A stretch of 36,064 bases of DNA, from assembly GCA_964560875.1 (NCBI GenBank), contig CAZLMW010000084.1, positions 1-36,064 of the forward strand, given 5' to 3'. A model generated the notes under the pieces. The model saw only the letters and a program-made list of their open reading frames with translations. It had not been told where the DNA came from and searched no databases. The position numbers and the translations under genes are program-made. This stretch comes from CAZLMW01 sp964560875. GTDB lineage: Bacteria; Myxococcota_A; UBA9042. Within the stretch, counting starts at the first letter, position 1. Every line of letters starts with the position of its first letter. This document shows positions 7,067 through 16,938 of this stretch, piece after piece.

Positions 7067-10000
7067 ATGGATCTCACCCATCTCCATCTCAGGTCGCGCC
7101 TCGTCAGCCCCGCGCTCGTCGCCGGCTTGACGTTGGCCGCCTGCGGCACCGAAGAGACGCCCGACGACAAGACCGCCGAGGACAGCGGCACACAGGTCGA
7201 TTCGTCCACTTCGGACACGGGCTCCACGGCAGACTCGTCCACAGTCAAGGACGCCGGCAGCGCCACTGACGACACCGCGGCAACCGACACCGGCAGCGCC
7301 ACCAAGGACTCGGGCACGGTCGACAACGACACCGGCACCACCAAAGACGCCGGTTCAGCCACGACGGACACCGGGTCCACCGCAAAGGACACCGGCACCG
7401 TGGATCCGGTCGACGCCGGCCCCGCCGCCGTGGATGCTGGCCCCACCAAGATCGACAAGTACAGCGAGCATTCGGCCACCTGTAAGACCGACAAGGACTG
7501 CGCAATCCCGTGCGCCCAAGGGCAATGCTCCAGCGGCAAATGCACCTTCATCCCGCTGGACAAGACCTGCCTCGTCGAACTCCCCGGCGACAAGGTCGGC
7601 TGCTACGGCGAAGCGATGCTCGGCGCAAAGCACAACTGCCTGCGATGCAACCCCGCCATCAGCCAGTCCGCGCTGACGTCTACCGCGCACTTGCTCGACC
7701 TCAACGGCGACACCAACGGCATCAAGACCGAAGACATGAGCAAGGGCGGCGTGCTCTGGACGCTCAGTGCAAAGCGGGCCTACTCGGGCACCACGAGTCT
7801 GTACTTCGGCGACCCGAAGACGCACCTGTACGCCAACGACAAGCACGTCAAGGCAACCGCGACCACGCCCGACATCGCCGTCCCTGACTTCAAGGGCGTC
7901 AAACCCGAGCTTTCGTTCTGGCTGTGGCTCGCGACCGAAGAATCCAAGGGTTACGACTTCCTCAAGGTCGAGGTCGTTGACGGCGCCAAAGGCACACAGA
8001 TCTGGCACAGCGACAGCATCGGCGGCACGACGTTCGGCATTTGGAAGAACGTGCTCGTCCCGGTCGACAAGTTCGGCGGCAAGACCGTCAAGATCCGCTT
8101 CACATTCGACAGCATCGACGGCCAGGTCAACGCGTTCGAGGGCGCCTACATCGATGACATCGCGATGAAAACCGGCTGCTGTGGCTCTGTTTCCGACTGC
8201 GACGACGGCAACGCGTGCTCGAAGGCAACCTGTGCACCCGGTACCGGCGCAAACCCGGTCTGCAAACACGCAGTCACCAAGAAATGCTGCAACTCGGCGG
8301 CCGACTGCGACGACGGCAAACCGTGCACGGTCGACATCTGCTCGGGTAAGGGCGGCACCTGCACCCACAGCGCCAAACCCGGCTGCTGCCTGACCGGCGC
8401 CGATTGTGATGACAAGGACTCGTGCACGATCGATCACTGCCCCGGCAAGGGCGCCCAATGCCAACACACCAATACCTGCTGCAAGGCCGACGGGGAGTGC
8501 TCTTCGGAAGATCCGTGTCTGGTCGGAAACTGCACCGGCGGCGAATGCGCGTTCACTTCGGTCTGTTGCACCGCCGACGTCGACTGTGACGACTTCAATA
8601 CCTGCACGCTCGATGCCTGCGATCCCAAGACGAGCAAATGCGTTCACACCCCGAGCAAACAACCCGGCTGCTGCTCGCCCGTACCGTGGGCCGATTCGTT
8701 CGAGAACGGCGTCGTAGGGTGGAAAGCCGACGCGCCCAAGAACAAGTTCGTCTGGCATTCCGAAACGCCCAAGGACGCTTCCAAGGTCAAGACCGGCGCC
8801 AAGGTGCTGAAGTTCGGCATCCCCGGCCAGACGTACAAGAACAACGGCATCACGACGAACTACGGCTACGTTGTCAGCCCGACGATCGACCTGCCAGCGG
8901 GCCAGGACGCCAAGCTCACGATCAACGTCTTGATCGATTCGACCGGCAGCGCCTCATACAACCGCGTCAACGTCTACCTCTACAAGAACCTCAAGAGCTA
9001 CTACATCGGCTACATGACCAACGCGAAGAAGGGCTGGCAGTCGTTCAACTACGACGTCAGCTTCCACGCCGGCGGCAAGTTCCAGATTCGCTTGTATGGC
9101 CGCGTCGGTGGCTACAGCAGCCTCAAGGCCTCGGGCAGCGGCATCTACGTCGATGACATGCGCGTGCAGACCACCTGTTCGCCCAAGAAGTGCACCGACA
9201 GCACCCAGTGCAAGACGCCCTCGAAGTCGACCTGCAGAGCGGGCAGCTGCGTCAACGGGCTGTGCCAATTCTTCGATGCCTGCTGCAAGGTCAACAACGA
9301 CTGCAAGACGCCGAGCGCGTGCGAAACCGGCAAGTGCTCCTTCAGCTACTGCAACTTCACCGCGAAGAAGGGCTGCTGCAACGGCGACGGCGACTGCGAC
9401 GATGGCAACCCCTGCACAGACGACTCATGTCCAGGTAAGGGCAAGCAATGCGTGCACAAACAGAAGGCGGCGTGCTGCGTGTCATCGAGCGAATGCAACG
9501 ACGGCGACAAGTGCACCGAGGACGCCTGCATCGCCAACGAGTGCAAGAACACCAACCTGTGCTGCAAGAAGGACGCCGATTGCAGCGACGGCGAGACCAA
9601 GTGCACGACCGACACCTGCGGCAGCAACGGCTTTTGCGTCCACAAGCCCACGGGCGCCAAAGGCTGCTGCAAAGCCAACGTGTACAGCAACGACTTCGAC
9701 AAGGGTTCGCTGGGCGGCATCCAGGTCAGCAACACCGGTGGCTCGAAGAAAGGCTGGCAGCTGTGGAACCCGGCCTACGTCTACAAGTCCCCCAAGGGCG
9801 CGCTCTACTACGGTGATCCGATCGCGAAAAACTACAACTTCGGCAAGAGCAAGGGCACCGCGACGACCGGCAGCATCAAGTTGCCGTCGAACGTGAAGAC
9901 GACCCTGACATTGTGGGCGTGGCTCGATACCGAGGCCTCCACCAAGTACGACGCCTTCAAGGTCTATCTCGTTATCGGGACGTCCAAGCAGCTGCTCTAT

Positions 10001-10180
10001 CACAAGGGCAGCAAACCCGGCTTCAAGAAGCAGACGTGGACCGCGCACAAGTACGACCTCGCCGCTCACAAGGGCAAGAGCGTCAAGGTCCAGTTCGAGT
10101 TCGATAGCTACGACAGCTTCGCCAACACTGGAAAGGGCGTCATTATCGACGACCTGAAGTTCACCGCGTCCTGTCCGTAG
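7067..10180 (+). CDS. Giant Cys-rich modular lipoprotein 1
   Basis: The protein has 1037 residues from the ATG at 7067. The signal peptide ends in lipobox LAAC (Cys26). An Asp/Ser/Thr/Gly-rich linker (about 27-130) follows, with repeated DTGS/DAGS units. Then Cys-rich blocks alternate with three beta-sandwich modules at roughly 205-370, 539-705 and 869-1037. Cys-rich units read CC-x5-DCDDG-x-x-CT-x-D-x-C. The sandwich modules share W-plus-TSLYFGDP near the start, a hydrophobic SFWLWL strand, and an ending of EGAYIDDI-x-x-x-x-GC. They resemble MAM/LamG-like jelly rolls, an inference from pattern only. It is probably anchored in the outer membrane and faces outward, with many disulphides and acidic loops that may bind Ca2+. 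An earlier in-frame start at 6812 precedes the promoter motif and lacks a signal peptide directly after it, so I reject it. No MYXO-CTERM-like C-terminal tail is present. Confidence 0.8.
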   Translation: MDLTHLHLRSRLVSPALVAGLTLAACGTEETPDDKTAEDSGTQVDSSTSDTGSTADSSTVKDAGSATDDTAATDTGSATKDSGTVDNDTGTTKDAGSATTDTGSTAKDTGTVDPVDAGPAAVDAGPTKIDKYSEHSATCKTDKDCAIPCAQGQCSSGKCTFIPLDKTCLVELPGDKVGCYGEAMLGAKHNCLRCNPAISQSALTSTAHLLDLNGDTNGIKTEDMSKGGVLWTLSAKRAYSGTTSLYFGDPKTHLYANDKHVKATATTPDIAVPDFKGVKPELSFWLWLATEESKGYDFLKVEVVDGAKGTQIWHSDSIGGTTFGIWKNVLVPVDKFGGKTVKIRFTFDSIDGQVNAFEGAYIDDIAMKTGCCGSVSDCDDGNACSKATCAPGTGANPVCKHAVTKKCCNSAADCDDGKPCTVDICSGKGGTCTHSAKPGCCLTGADCDDKDSCTIDHCPGKGAQCQHTNTCCKADGECSSEDPCLVGNCTGGECAFTSVCCTADVDCDDFNTCTLDACDPKTSKCVHTPSKQPGCCSPVPWADSFENGVVGWKADAPKNKFVWHSETPKDASKVKTGAKVLKFGIPGQTYKNNGITTNYGYVVSPTIDLPAGQDAKLTINVLIDSTGSASYNRVNVYLYKNLKSYYIGYMTNAKKGWQSFNYDVSFHAGGKFQIRLYGRVGGYSSLKASGSGIYVDDMRVQTTCSPKKCTDSTQCKTPSKSTCRAGSCVNGLCQFFDACCKVNNDCKTPSACETGKCSFSYCNFTAKKGCCNGDGDCDDGNPCTDDSCPGKGKQCVHKQKAACCVSSSECNDGDKCTEDACIANECKNTNLCCKKDADCSDGETKCTTDTCGSNGFCVHKPTGAKGCCKANVYSNDFDKGSLGGIQVSNTGGSKKGWQLWNPAYVYKSPKGALYYGDPIAKNYNFGKSKGTATTGSIKLPSNVKTTLTLWAWLDTEASTKYDAFKVYLVIGTSKQLLYHKGSKPGFKKQTWTAHKYDLAAHKGKSVKVQFEFDSYDSFANTGKGVIIDDLKFTASCP

Positions 10181-10211
10181 CGCCCTGCAAACAACGGCTT
10201 TTGGCGCGAAC

Positions 10212-10240
10212 GTGAAAACCCCGCGCCGACCCGCTATCCT
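10212..10240 (+). promoter_or_regulatory. Putative promoter of second modular lipoprotein
   Basis: GTGAAA (10212-10217), 17-bp spacer, TATCCT (10235-10240). The -35 match is 4 of 6. The proposed ATG at 10287 lies about 40 nt past the predicted transcription start. Confidence 0.38.
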
Positions 10241-10286
10241 GCGCCAATCTTGGCCGTCCAGCGTGCTCTCGACGGCGATTGTGGAC

Positions 10287-12776
10287 ATGCGCGTGCGATT
10301 TTTCCGACTCCCCCTCGCCTTCTCCCTGGCCCTTGCGGTCGGTCTCTGCGCACCTGGCTGCAGCGATGACACGAAGGACGACGACAAAGACGACGAAACC
10401 GACGTCGTAGCCGATGCCCTCGACGCGGGAACGTCCGATGATGGCGGCCTGGTCGACACCGGTTCACCGGACGGCAGCAGCAGTGGCGGGACCAAGGATT
10501 CGGGGGCTGCGAAAGACACCGGCCCGGTTGATACTGGCGCACCCGACGACACCGGCGGCACCACAGACGAAGACACGGGTCCAGTCGACACCTACGTCCC
10601 CCCGGTCGACGCCGGCCCGGAGTGCACCAACGCCAACGACTGCACCGCCAAGGTCAACCCAAAGGTCTGCGAACAGCCGGCCTGCAGCGACGGTATGTGC
10701 ACCGTCGAGCTCAAGAAGGGCGCGTGCTGCGAGGACCTGCACTGCAACGACGCCAAGGAATGCACAACCGATAAGTGCGTGCAGAAGACCAACGTCTGCG
10801 AGCACAAGAACATCCCCAACTGCTGCAGCGGCAAGCTGACATTTCACAAGACCGACTTCGAAACCGATTTTGGCGATCTCGCGGCAAAAGAGGGCCCCAC
10901 CAACGGCAACGTGAAGTGGCAGCTGACTACCAAGCGAGCCCACAAGGGCAAGCAGTCGCTGTACTTCGGCAACGCGTGTGGCACCTACGACAACAGCCAA
11001 AAAAAGGACAACAGCTGTGCACCCGGCAGCAAGGGCACCGCAGTCTCGGGCACGCTGACCACCAAGGCCTTCCAGCTGCCCGCCGATAAGCAGACCCAGC
11101 TTCACTTCTGGTTGTTCATGCAGGCCGAAGCCATGTACGCGGACACCCTGCCCAAAGGTAAGTGCGCCAAGCCCTGCGACCTCGGTAGCAGCTGCGTCAA
11201 CATCAACGGCAGCTCCCAGTGTCTGCCCGAAAAAGACAACCTCGTCGTCCAGGTCGTGGCCAGCAAGTCGGGCACCAAGACCGTTTTCGACAGCACGTCC
11301 ATCGGCAAAACGACCAAGGGCAAATGGCGCCGCGTCCTCGTCGATCTGGATCCCTACAAGGGCGAATCGGTGCAGATCCGCTGGGCGTTCTCCACCGGCA
11401 CCAAACACAACAACGGCAATGAAGGCGTCTACCTCGACGCCCTCGTGATGGAGACAGTGTGTGCCGTACAGGGCACGCTTTGTGGACCGAGCGCGCCGTG
11501 CCTCGACGACAGCAACCCCTGCACATCTGAAGCCTGCTCGCTGTACGCCAACAAGCCCGGTAACGGCGTGTGTTTCCACGACAAGGTGCCCGGCTGTTGC
11601 ACCAACGCAGACGAATGCGACGACGGACAACCCTGCACGACGGACACCTGCGAAAAAGGCACCTGCGACAACACACCCGACACCAGCAAACCCGGCTGCT
11701 GCAAGCCTGCTGTGCTGCTCAACGATGACTTCGATTCAGGCGTGCTTACCGATTGGGCGCTGACGTCCAACAGCCAGCTGGTGAAATGGCGGATCAACCC
11801 GTCGGGCGGCAGCAAGAAGAGCCAGGCGTTGTATTTCGGTGCGAGCAGCTTCGACAGCTACCACGACCCCACGCTCGGCAAGGGCAAAGGGCCCAAGGGC
11901 AGCGCCTGCACCAAGAAGCTCACCTTCAAGACCGGCACCGTTTTCAACCTCGTGAGCTTCAAACTGCAACTCATCACCGAGTTTTCGTGGCTGCCCAAGG
12001 CCAAGTACAAGAACCCGCCGCTGCTCGGCAAACCGAAGTACGACTACCTGTTCGTCACCGCCAACGTCGACGGCACGCTGCACGAGGTCTGGACCAGCGA
12101 CCTCATCTACGGCACCACAGACGGCAAATGGATCGAGGTCACGGCACCCATTCCGGCCAAACTCGGCGGCAAGACCGGCACGTTGTGTTTCAACTTCCAG
12201 GCGGGCGACGACCAGGTCAACGACAAGCAAGGCGCCCACATCGACGAGCTGCTCGTGCGTGTCACCTGCAAGAAAGCCGCCTGCTACTTCGACGCCGAGT
12301 GCAAGGGAAAGTGCCCCGATTGCCACGCCGCTGGCTGCACACCAACCGGCTGTGGCTGCAAGAAGATCCCCGGCTGCTGCACGCTCGACAAGCAGTGCGA
12401 CGACGGCGACCCGTGCACGAAGAACTCGTGCATCGGCAAGGTCTGCAAGGTCGCGCCGGTCAAGGGTTGCTGCACCAAGGACGACCAGTGCAAGGCCAAG
12501 GACAAGTGCAACACCGGCGTCTGCGATCCGAAAACGCACCAATGCGCGCAGAAGAAGATCGACAAATGCTGCCTGGCGGCCAAGGACTGCGAAGACTTCG
12601 ATCCATGCACCACGCAGACCTGTGACACAGCCAAGAACCTGTGCTCGTACAAGCCGGTCAAGGGTTGCTGCAGCCAGGACAGCGAGTGTGACGACAAGGA
12701 CAACTGTACGGCCGACAACTGCATCGACGGCAAGTGCTACCACAAGAAATCCGGCAAGCCGGGCTGTCCTAAGTAG
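10287..12776 (+). CDS. Giant Cys-rich modular lipoprotein 2
   Basis: The protein has 829 residues from the ATG at 10287. A signal peptide with APGC (Cys25) precedes a highly acidic linker (DDTKDDDKDDETD, then DTG/DAG-rich to about 110). There are two beta-sandwich modules at about 182-391 and 473-661, then a C-terminal run of CC-x5-(D/E)C-DDG-x-x-CT repeats. The first sandwich has an inserted four-Cys segment (CAKPCDLGSSC to SSQC) that may form an EGF-like finger. The second has KYKNPPLLGKPKYDYLFV, closely matched by KYKNPPKPGLNELDKLVVFV in lipoprotein 3, showing paralogy. Lipobox fit is only fair (Ala-Pro-Gly). It differs from its neighbours in ending with Cys-rich units rather than a sandwich. 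A GTG at 10212 would place the start in the promoter and is not chosen. Confidence 0.78.
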   Translation: MRVRFFRLPLAFSLALAVGLCAPGCSDDTKDDDKDDETDVVADALDAGTSDDGGLVDTGSPDGSSSGGTKDSGAAKDTGPVDTGAPDDTGGTTDEDTGPVDTYVPPVDAGPECTNANDCTAKVNPKVCEQPACSDGMCTVELKKGACCEDLHCNDAKECTTDKCVQKTNVCEHKNIPNCCSGKLTFHKTDFETDFGDLAAKEGPTNGNVKWQLTTKRAHKGKQSLYFGNACGTYDNSQKKDNSCAPGSKGTAVSGTLTTKAFQLPADKQTQLHFWLFMQAEAMYADTLPKGKCAKPCDLGSSCVNINGSSQCLPEKDNLVVQVVASKSGTKTVFDSTSIGKTTKGKWRRVLVDLDPYKGESVQIRWAFSTGTKHNNGNEGVYLDALVMETVCAVQGTLCGPSAPCLDDSNPCTSEACSLYANKPGNGVCFHDKVPGCCTNADECDDGQPCTTDTCEKGTCDNTPDTSKPGCCKPAVLLNDDFDSGVLTDWALTSNSQLVKWRINPSGGSKKSQALYFGASSFDSYHDPTLGKGKGPKGSACTKKLTFKTGTVFNLVSFKLQLITEFSWLPKAKYKNPPLLGKPKYDYLFVTANVDGTLHEVWTSDLIYGTTDGKWIEVTAPIPAKLGGKTGTLCFNFQAGDDQVNDKQGAHIDELLVRVTCKKAACYFDAECKGKCPDCHAAGCTPTGCGCKKIPGCCTLDKQCDDGDPCTKNSCIGKVCKVAPVKGCCTKDDQCKAKDKCNTGVCDPKTHQCAQKKIDKCCLAAKDCEDFDPCTTQTCDTAKNLCSYKPVKGCCSQDSECDDKDNCTADNCIDGKCYHKKSGKPGCPK

Positions 12777-13080
12777 CTCGTGCGCTCCGCTTCCTCGCCT
12801 GGGGCATCCCGGCTTGGATAGCGTTGTTGGGTTCTCCGCATCGCAGGCGATGCTGCGCGTCCTGTCGTGCCTGCGGCGACGACGACTTGCCGGGGTGCCC
12901 TGGGTAGCTCGAAGGCTTCGCGTGGCAAAAAGATGTGCCGAATTGCGACACGTGCGGGCGTCCGCTACACTTTTGGCGCTCTGAACGACTGCGATTGTTG
13001 ACGGTGGCCTGTGCCGCTTGGACGATCGTGGTGTGACCGCACCCGGCCACAGGCAGCCCTTCTTTGCACGAGCCACCGCC
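12777..13080. other. Intergenic region with promoter
   Basis: This is a 304-base gap between lipoproteins 2 and 3. Apart from the promoter motif at 12943-12971 and a short inverted GCATCG/CGATGC pair near 12838-12855, nothing is recognisable. The reading frames crossing it lack family features. Confidence 0.5.
12943..12971 (+). promoter_or_regulatory. Putative promoter of third modular lipoprotein
   Basis: TTGCGA (12943-12948), 17-bp spacer, TACACT (12966-12971). This is the best -35/-10 pair of the three lipoprotein promoters. A leader of about 100 nt precedes the ATG at 13081. Confidence 0.5.
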
Positions 13081-16000
13081 ATGAATGTGAACTCAAACGC
13101 CCACTATCGCCTCTCGCGAGGCAGGCTTTCCCTCCCGATCGCGCTTTGCGTCGCGTTTTTCGTGGCCGCAGCTGGTTGTGCCGGCTGCTCCGACGACACG
13201 CCGTCCGTCAAGGATGACGAAGACACCGGTGTCGAAGATGCCGGACTTGATTCGGGCGGTGGATCTGACGCCAGCGGCTCGGACACAGCGGTCACAGATA
13301 CCGGCGGCGGGGACTCCGGTGTGCTGGATACGGGCAACGAATTGGACACCGGCAGCGGCAGCAGCAGTGGCGCCGACGCGGGCAAGATCCCGCCCTGCAG
13401 CAGCAACGCCTTCTGCCTGACCGCGCTCGCCAAGGAGCTCAAGCCTTGCGAAGAGGCCTACTGCGAGGTCAGCGCCGGGGTGTGCAAGAAGCGCCTCAAG
13501 CCGGGCAAGTGCTGCAACGACGGCGACTGCAACGACAACAACCCCAACACCAAGGAGAAGTGCGATCTCTCCGATAACACCTGCCAGTACGAGTCCGTTT
13601 CGGGTGTGTGCGCCAGTGGCAAGAAAGTCGTGGTCTTCTCCGACGAAGGCTTCGAACAGGGCGGAAACCCGCTGCCGCCGTCGTGGAAACAGACCAACTC
13701 GTTCGCCAAGGGCAACGTGAAATGGCACGTCTCGACCAACCGCTCGCACAGCGGCAAGCACAGCCTCTACCTGGGCAACGAGTGCAAGACCTACAACACC
13801 TCGTCCAACGAGGGGAACAAGTGCACGGGGCAGGACGGCAAGGCGTTCAAGGCGACCCTGGCGTCCGTCGAAGCCAACATCCCGGCACAGACCCAAGCCA
13901 TCGCTCACTTCTGGCTGTGGATCGATGCCGAGCCGCTGTGGACGCAGACCGACGACCAGAAGAAGAACAAGTTTGACCCGTCCAACGGCTGCAAACCCGC
14001 CAAGTGCGCCGAGCAGAGCAAGGGGAGCAAGAACCCATGCTGCTTCGCGCAAACCTGCGTCAAGCTGCCCGGCGGCAACAACACATGCCTCAACGAGCGC
14101 GACGTCCTCAAGCTCTTCGTCCAGGTCAAGGGCGAGACCCATGCGGTCTGGGATAGCTCGCTCATCGGCAAGACGACGCAGGGCAAATGGGTCCACCAGC
14201 TGGTCGACTTGACGCCGTACTGCAAGGGCACGACGGGCTGCGCCACCAAGCTGTTCTGGGAGTTCTCGACCGAGACGGGCGCGCTCAACGACTACGAGGG
14301 CGTCTATCTCGACGACTTCAAGGTGGAGACGCTCTGCGTCGGCAACCAAGGCTACGGAAAGTGCGATCCGCAGACCTCGTGCAAGGCCTCGAGCAACGCC
14401 TGCGCCGCCAACGCGTGCACGCTTTCGCTCAACCAGAAAAACCTCGGTCTCTGCTTCTACGACAAGACCCCCGGGTGCTGCACCGGCGTCCTCGATTGCG
14501 ACGACAAGCAGTCGTGCACGATCGATAGCTGCAACAAGCCGGACAAGAAAAAGCCCGGCAACTGCGTGCACAAGCCGGATAGCTCCAACCCGCAGTGCTG
14601 CCAGCCCAAGAGCGTTTTCTCCGAGGACTTCGCGTCGGGCAGCACCGGCGCATGGACGTTCAGTAGCTGCAACAGCAAGTCGGTCAAGTGGCACGCCACG
14701 AAGAACCAGGCCAAGTCGGGCAGCCACTCCATGTGCTTCTCCAACACCAACGGCAAGGGCTACCACGACGCGTCGATCGCGCCGAAGGGCCCCGCCTGTA
14801 CCGTGTGCAGCAAGCCGATCAAGCTCACCGCCGGCACCGTCTACAACACGCTCGAATTCGCCGTGAAGATGCAGACCGAATGGTCCGGACAGCCCAAGGA
14901 GAAGTACAAGAACCCGCCCAAGCCCGGGCTCAACGAGCTCGACAAGCTGGTTGTTTTCGTCAAGGACGCGGGCAAAGAGGTGACGATTTGGTCCAGCGAC
15001 CAGATCCAGGGCACCACGGGCAACAAGGGCGCCGATTGGCAGAGCCAGTTCTCGGCGGGCCTGGACAAGTTCGCCGGCAAGACCAAGGAAATCTGCTTCA
15101 AGTTCGACGCGGGCGACAACAGCGGCAACGATCAGGGCCACATCTGCGTGGACGACATCAAGGTCGGCGTGGCGTGCAAGCAGGACGAGTGCAAGTCGGC
15201 CAGCGACTGCAACAAGGGCGGCACTTGCGACGAAGCCACGTGCGAAAAAGAAGGCGACGCGCTCAAGTGCAAGTACACCAAGAAGCAAAACTGCTGCGTC
15301 ACGGAGAAAGACTGCGACGACAAGAACTCCTGCACCAAGGACACCTGCGCTTCCGGCAAGTGCATCAACGCGGTCGATCCCAAGGACAAGGACTGCTGCG
15401 CGCCGATGACGACCAAGCTCGGCAACCAGGTCGGCAAGCACGACTTCGAAGGCGGCAAGACGCCGGCTGGCTGGGTGCTCAAGCCCAAGACCGGTCAACC
15501 TCCGTTCGGTGGCGGCGCGAGCTACAGCAAGACCTTCACGTGGTCGGTTTCGGCGCTCAAATCCAAGCCGGGGACGGGCAACTACTCGCTGTACTTCGGC
15601 AAGAACGGCACGTTCAACGCGGGCACCGATGTCGCCGCCGGTACCGCCGAGTCGCCCGAAATCACGCTGCAGGCGAGCAGCAAGTCGTTCTCGATCGTGA
15701 CGTTCGACCTCTTCCTGGACACCGAGTGGACCAAGAACGCGTGGAAGAAATACCCGTTCCCGATCGACCAGCTGAAGGTGCTCGCCAAGGACGTGGACGA
15801 CGCCAAGGCCAAGTGGCTGCCGGTCTGGGACAGCTACGACATCGAAGGCAGCACACACGGCAAGTGGACGAGCATCGTCGCGCTGATTCCGCAGTCGCTC
15901 AACGGCAAGAAGATCACGCTGCGCTTCGACTTCGACGCGGGCAACAAGAACTTCAACAACTTCGAAGGCGCGTACGTCGACAACCTCACGGTTGAGACGG

Positions 16001-16773
16001 TCTGCACCAAGCCGGCCTGCACGTCGGTCAAGGACTGCACCAAGTCTGACACATGCAAGCGCTACTTCTGCGGCAAAGACCCCAAGACCGAAGCGCCGGT
16101 CTGCTACGACCAGTTCAAGCCCGGCAAAGGCTGCTGCCAGCCGACCCTCCTGCTCCCGCTCGAGACTGTCGAGGGCGGCGGATTTGACCAGTGGGAGGTG
16201 CCGACCGCGCCCCAGGGCGACGTGAAATGGCACGTGGTCAAGAAGGGCACTGCCGCAATCCCGACCTATCTCAACGGCCAACACGAGATCCGCTTTGGCT
16301 CGACGTCCAAGCCCCACTACCTCACCGGCAGTGGCAAATCCTGCACCGATGACAACGGCTGCAAGGGCGCCGAGAAATGCGCGAAGAACAAGTCGGGAAC
16401 CAAGGGCTGCTACCTGCCGGTCAAGGGCACCCTGCGCAGCAAGCCGATCAAGCCGCCGACCGATGCCAAGGCCGGGCTGGAATTCCGCTTCAAGGCCTAC
16501 ATCGACGTTGAGAAGACCTTTGAGACGATGCAGATCGTCGCCGTCAACCAAACAGCCACGTCCACGTTGAAGGTGCTCTGGACCAAGGCGAAGAACCTCA
16601 AGGCGACCGACTACAAGAAGGTCGTGGACGTCAAGGTCGATCTGCAGGACATGATCACGGCCGGCGCCATTTTCCGCCTTGAGATCCGGTTCGACAGCAC
16701 CGACGCCAAGCAGAACGACAAGTACCTGGGCATCCACGTCGATGACCTGCGCGTCGAGCAGACCTGCAAGTAG
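13081..16773 (+). CDS. Giant Cys-rich modular lipoprotein 3
   Basis: The protein has 1230 residues from the ATG at 13081. The signal ends in AAGC (Cys33) or CAGC (Cys36). An Asp/Gly/Ser-rich linker runs to about 95, followed by Cys-rich units and four beta-sandwich modules at about 180-419, 508-700, 774-976 and 1020-1230. Sandwich modules share a GNVKWHVSTNRSHSGKHSLY-type opening, FWLWIDAE-type strand, WDSSLIGKTTQGKW and a closing EGVYLDDFKVETLC pattern. Modules 1 and 4 carry inserted Cys fingers (CKPAKC to NTC; CTDDNGCKGAEKC). Cys-rich linkers use the CC-x5-DCDD-x-x-SCT-x-D-x-C unit. Acidic DAG-x-x-N/DAGDNSGND loops late in each sandwich could coordinate Ca2+. It is the longest of the tandem set and shares segments with both others, consistent with module duplication. 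The function is unknown; an adhesive or matrix-binding surface role is a guess. Confidence 0.8.
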   Translation: MNVNSNAHYRLSRGRLSLPIALCVAFFVAAAGCAGCSDDTPSVKDDEDTGVEDAGLDSGGGSDASGSDTAVTDTGGGDSGVLDTGNELDTGSGSSSGADAGKIPPCSSNAFCLTALAKELKPCEEAYCEVSAGVCKKRLKPGKCCNDGDCNDNNPNTKEKCDLSDNTCQYESVSGVCASGKKVVVFSDEGFEQGGNPLPPSWKQTNSFAKGNVKWHVSTNRSHSGKHSLYLGNECKTYNTSSNEGNKCTGQDGKAFKATLASVEANIPAQTQAIAHFWLWIDAEPLWTQTDDQKKNKFDPSNGCKPAKCAEQSKGSKNPCCFAQTCVKLPGGNNTCLNERDVLKLFVQVKGETHAVWDSSLIGKTTQGKWVHQLVDLTPYCKGTTGCATKLFWEFSTETGALNDYEGVYLDDFKVETLCVGNQGYGKCDPQTSCKASSNACAANACTLSLNQKNLGLCFYDKTPGCCTGVLDCDDKQSCTIDSCNKPDKKKPGNCVHKPDSSNPQCCQPKSVFSEDFASGSTGAWTFSSCNSKSVKWHATKNQAKSGSHSMCFSNTNGKGYHDASIAPKGPACTVCSKPIKLTAGTVYNTLEFAVKMQTEWSGQPKEKYKNPPKPGLNELDKLVVFVKDAGKEVTIWSSDQIQGTTGNKGADWQSQFSAGLDKFAGKTKEICFKFDAGDNSGNDQGHICVDDIKVGVACKQDECKSASDCNKGGTCDEATCEKEGDALKCKYTKKQNCCVTEKDCDDKNSCTKDTCASGKCINAVDPKDKDCCAPMTTKLGNQVGKHDFEGGKTPAGWVLKPKTGQPPFGGGASYSKTFTWSVSALKSKPGTGNYSLYFGKNGTFNAGTDVAAGTAESPEITLQASSKSFSIVTFDLFLDTEWTKNAWKKYPFPIDQLKVLAKDVDDAKAKWLPVWDSYDIEGSTHGKWTSIVALIPQSLNGKKITLRFDFDAGNKNFNNFEGAYVDNLTVETVCTKPACTSVKDCTKSDTCKRYFCGKDPKTEAPVCYDQFKPGKGCCQPTLLLPLETVEGGGFDQWEVPTAPQGDVKWHVVKKGTAAIPTYLNGQHEIRFGSTSKPHYLTGSGKSCTDDNGCKGAEKCAKNKSGTKGCYLPVKGTLRSKPIKPPTDAKAGLEFRFKAYIDVEKTFETMQIVAVNQTATSTLKVLWTKAKNLKATDYKKVVDVKVDLQDMITAGAIFRLEIRFDSTDAKQNDKYLGIHVDDLRVEQTCK

Positions 16774-16938
16774 TCGAGCGCTGAGACGGTCGCTGCATCG
16801 TCGGCCGGCGCGGATTCGGTCGCTCGTCGCTGCGCGCCACCCTTGCTAGCCGACAACTTTCTGCTTACCTGTGCGTCCAAGTTTGCGAGGGCCGGCGTAT
16901 CGCCGAGGCCCCACCTGCAAACCTGATGGGAGGCGCAA

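Noticed and set aside
13093..16737. A 1214-codon open frame on the minus strand opposite lipoprotein 3 (with others opposite lipoproteins 1 and 2, the nnrD/pdxJ genes and the MopE-like gene)
   Set aside because: It mirrors the sense gene with no family features or ribosome-binding site. Such antisense frames arise from high-GC codon usage.
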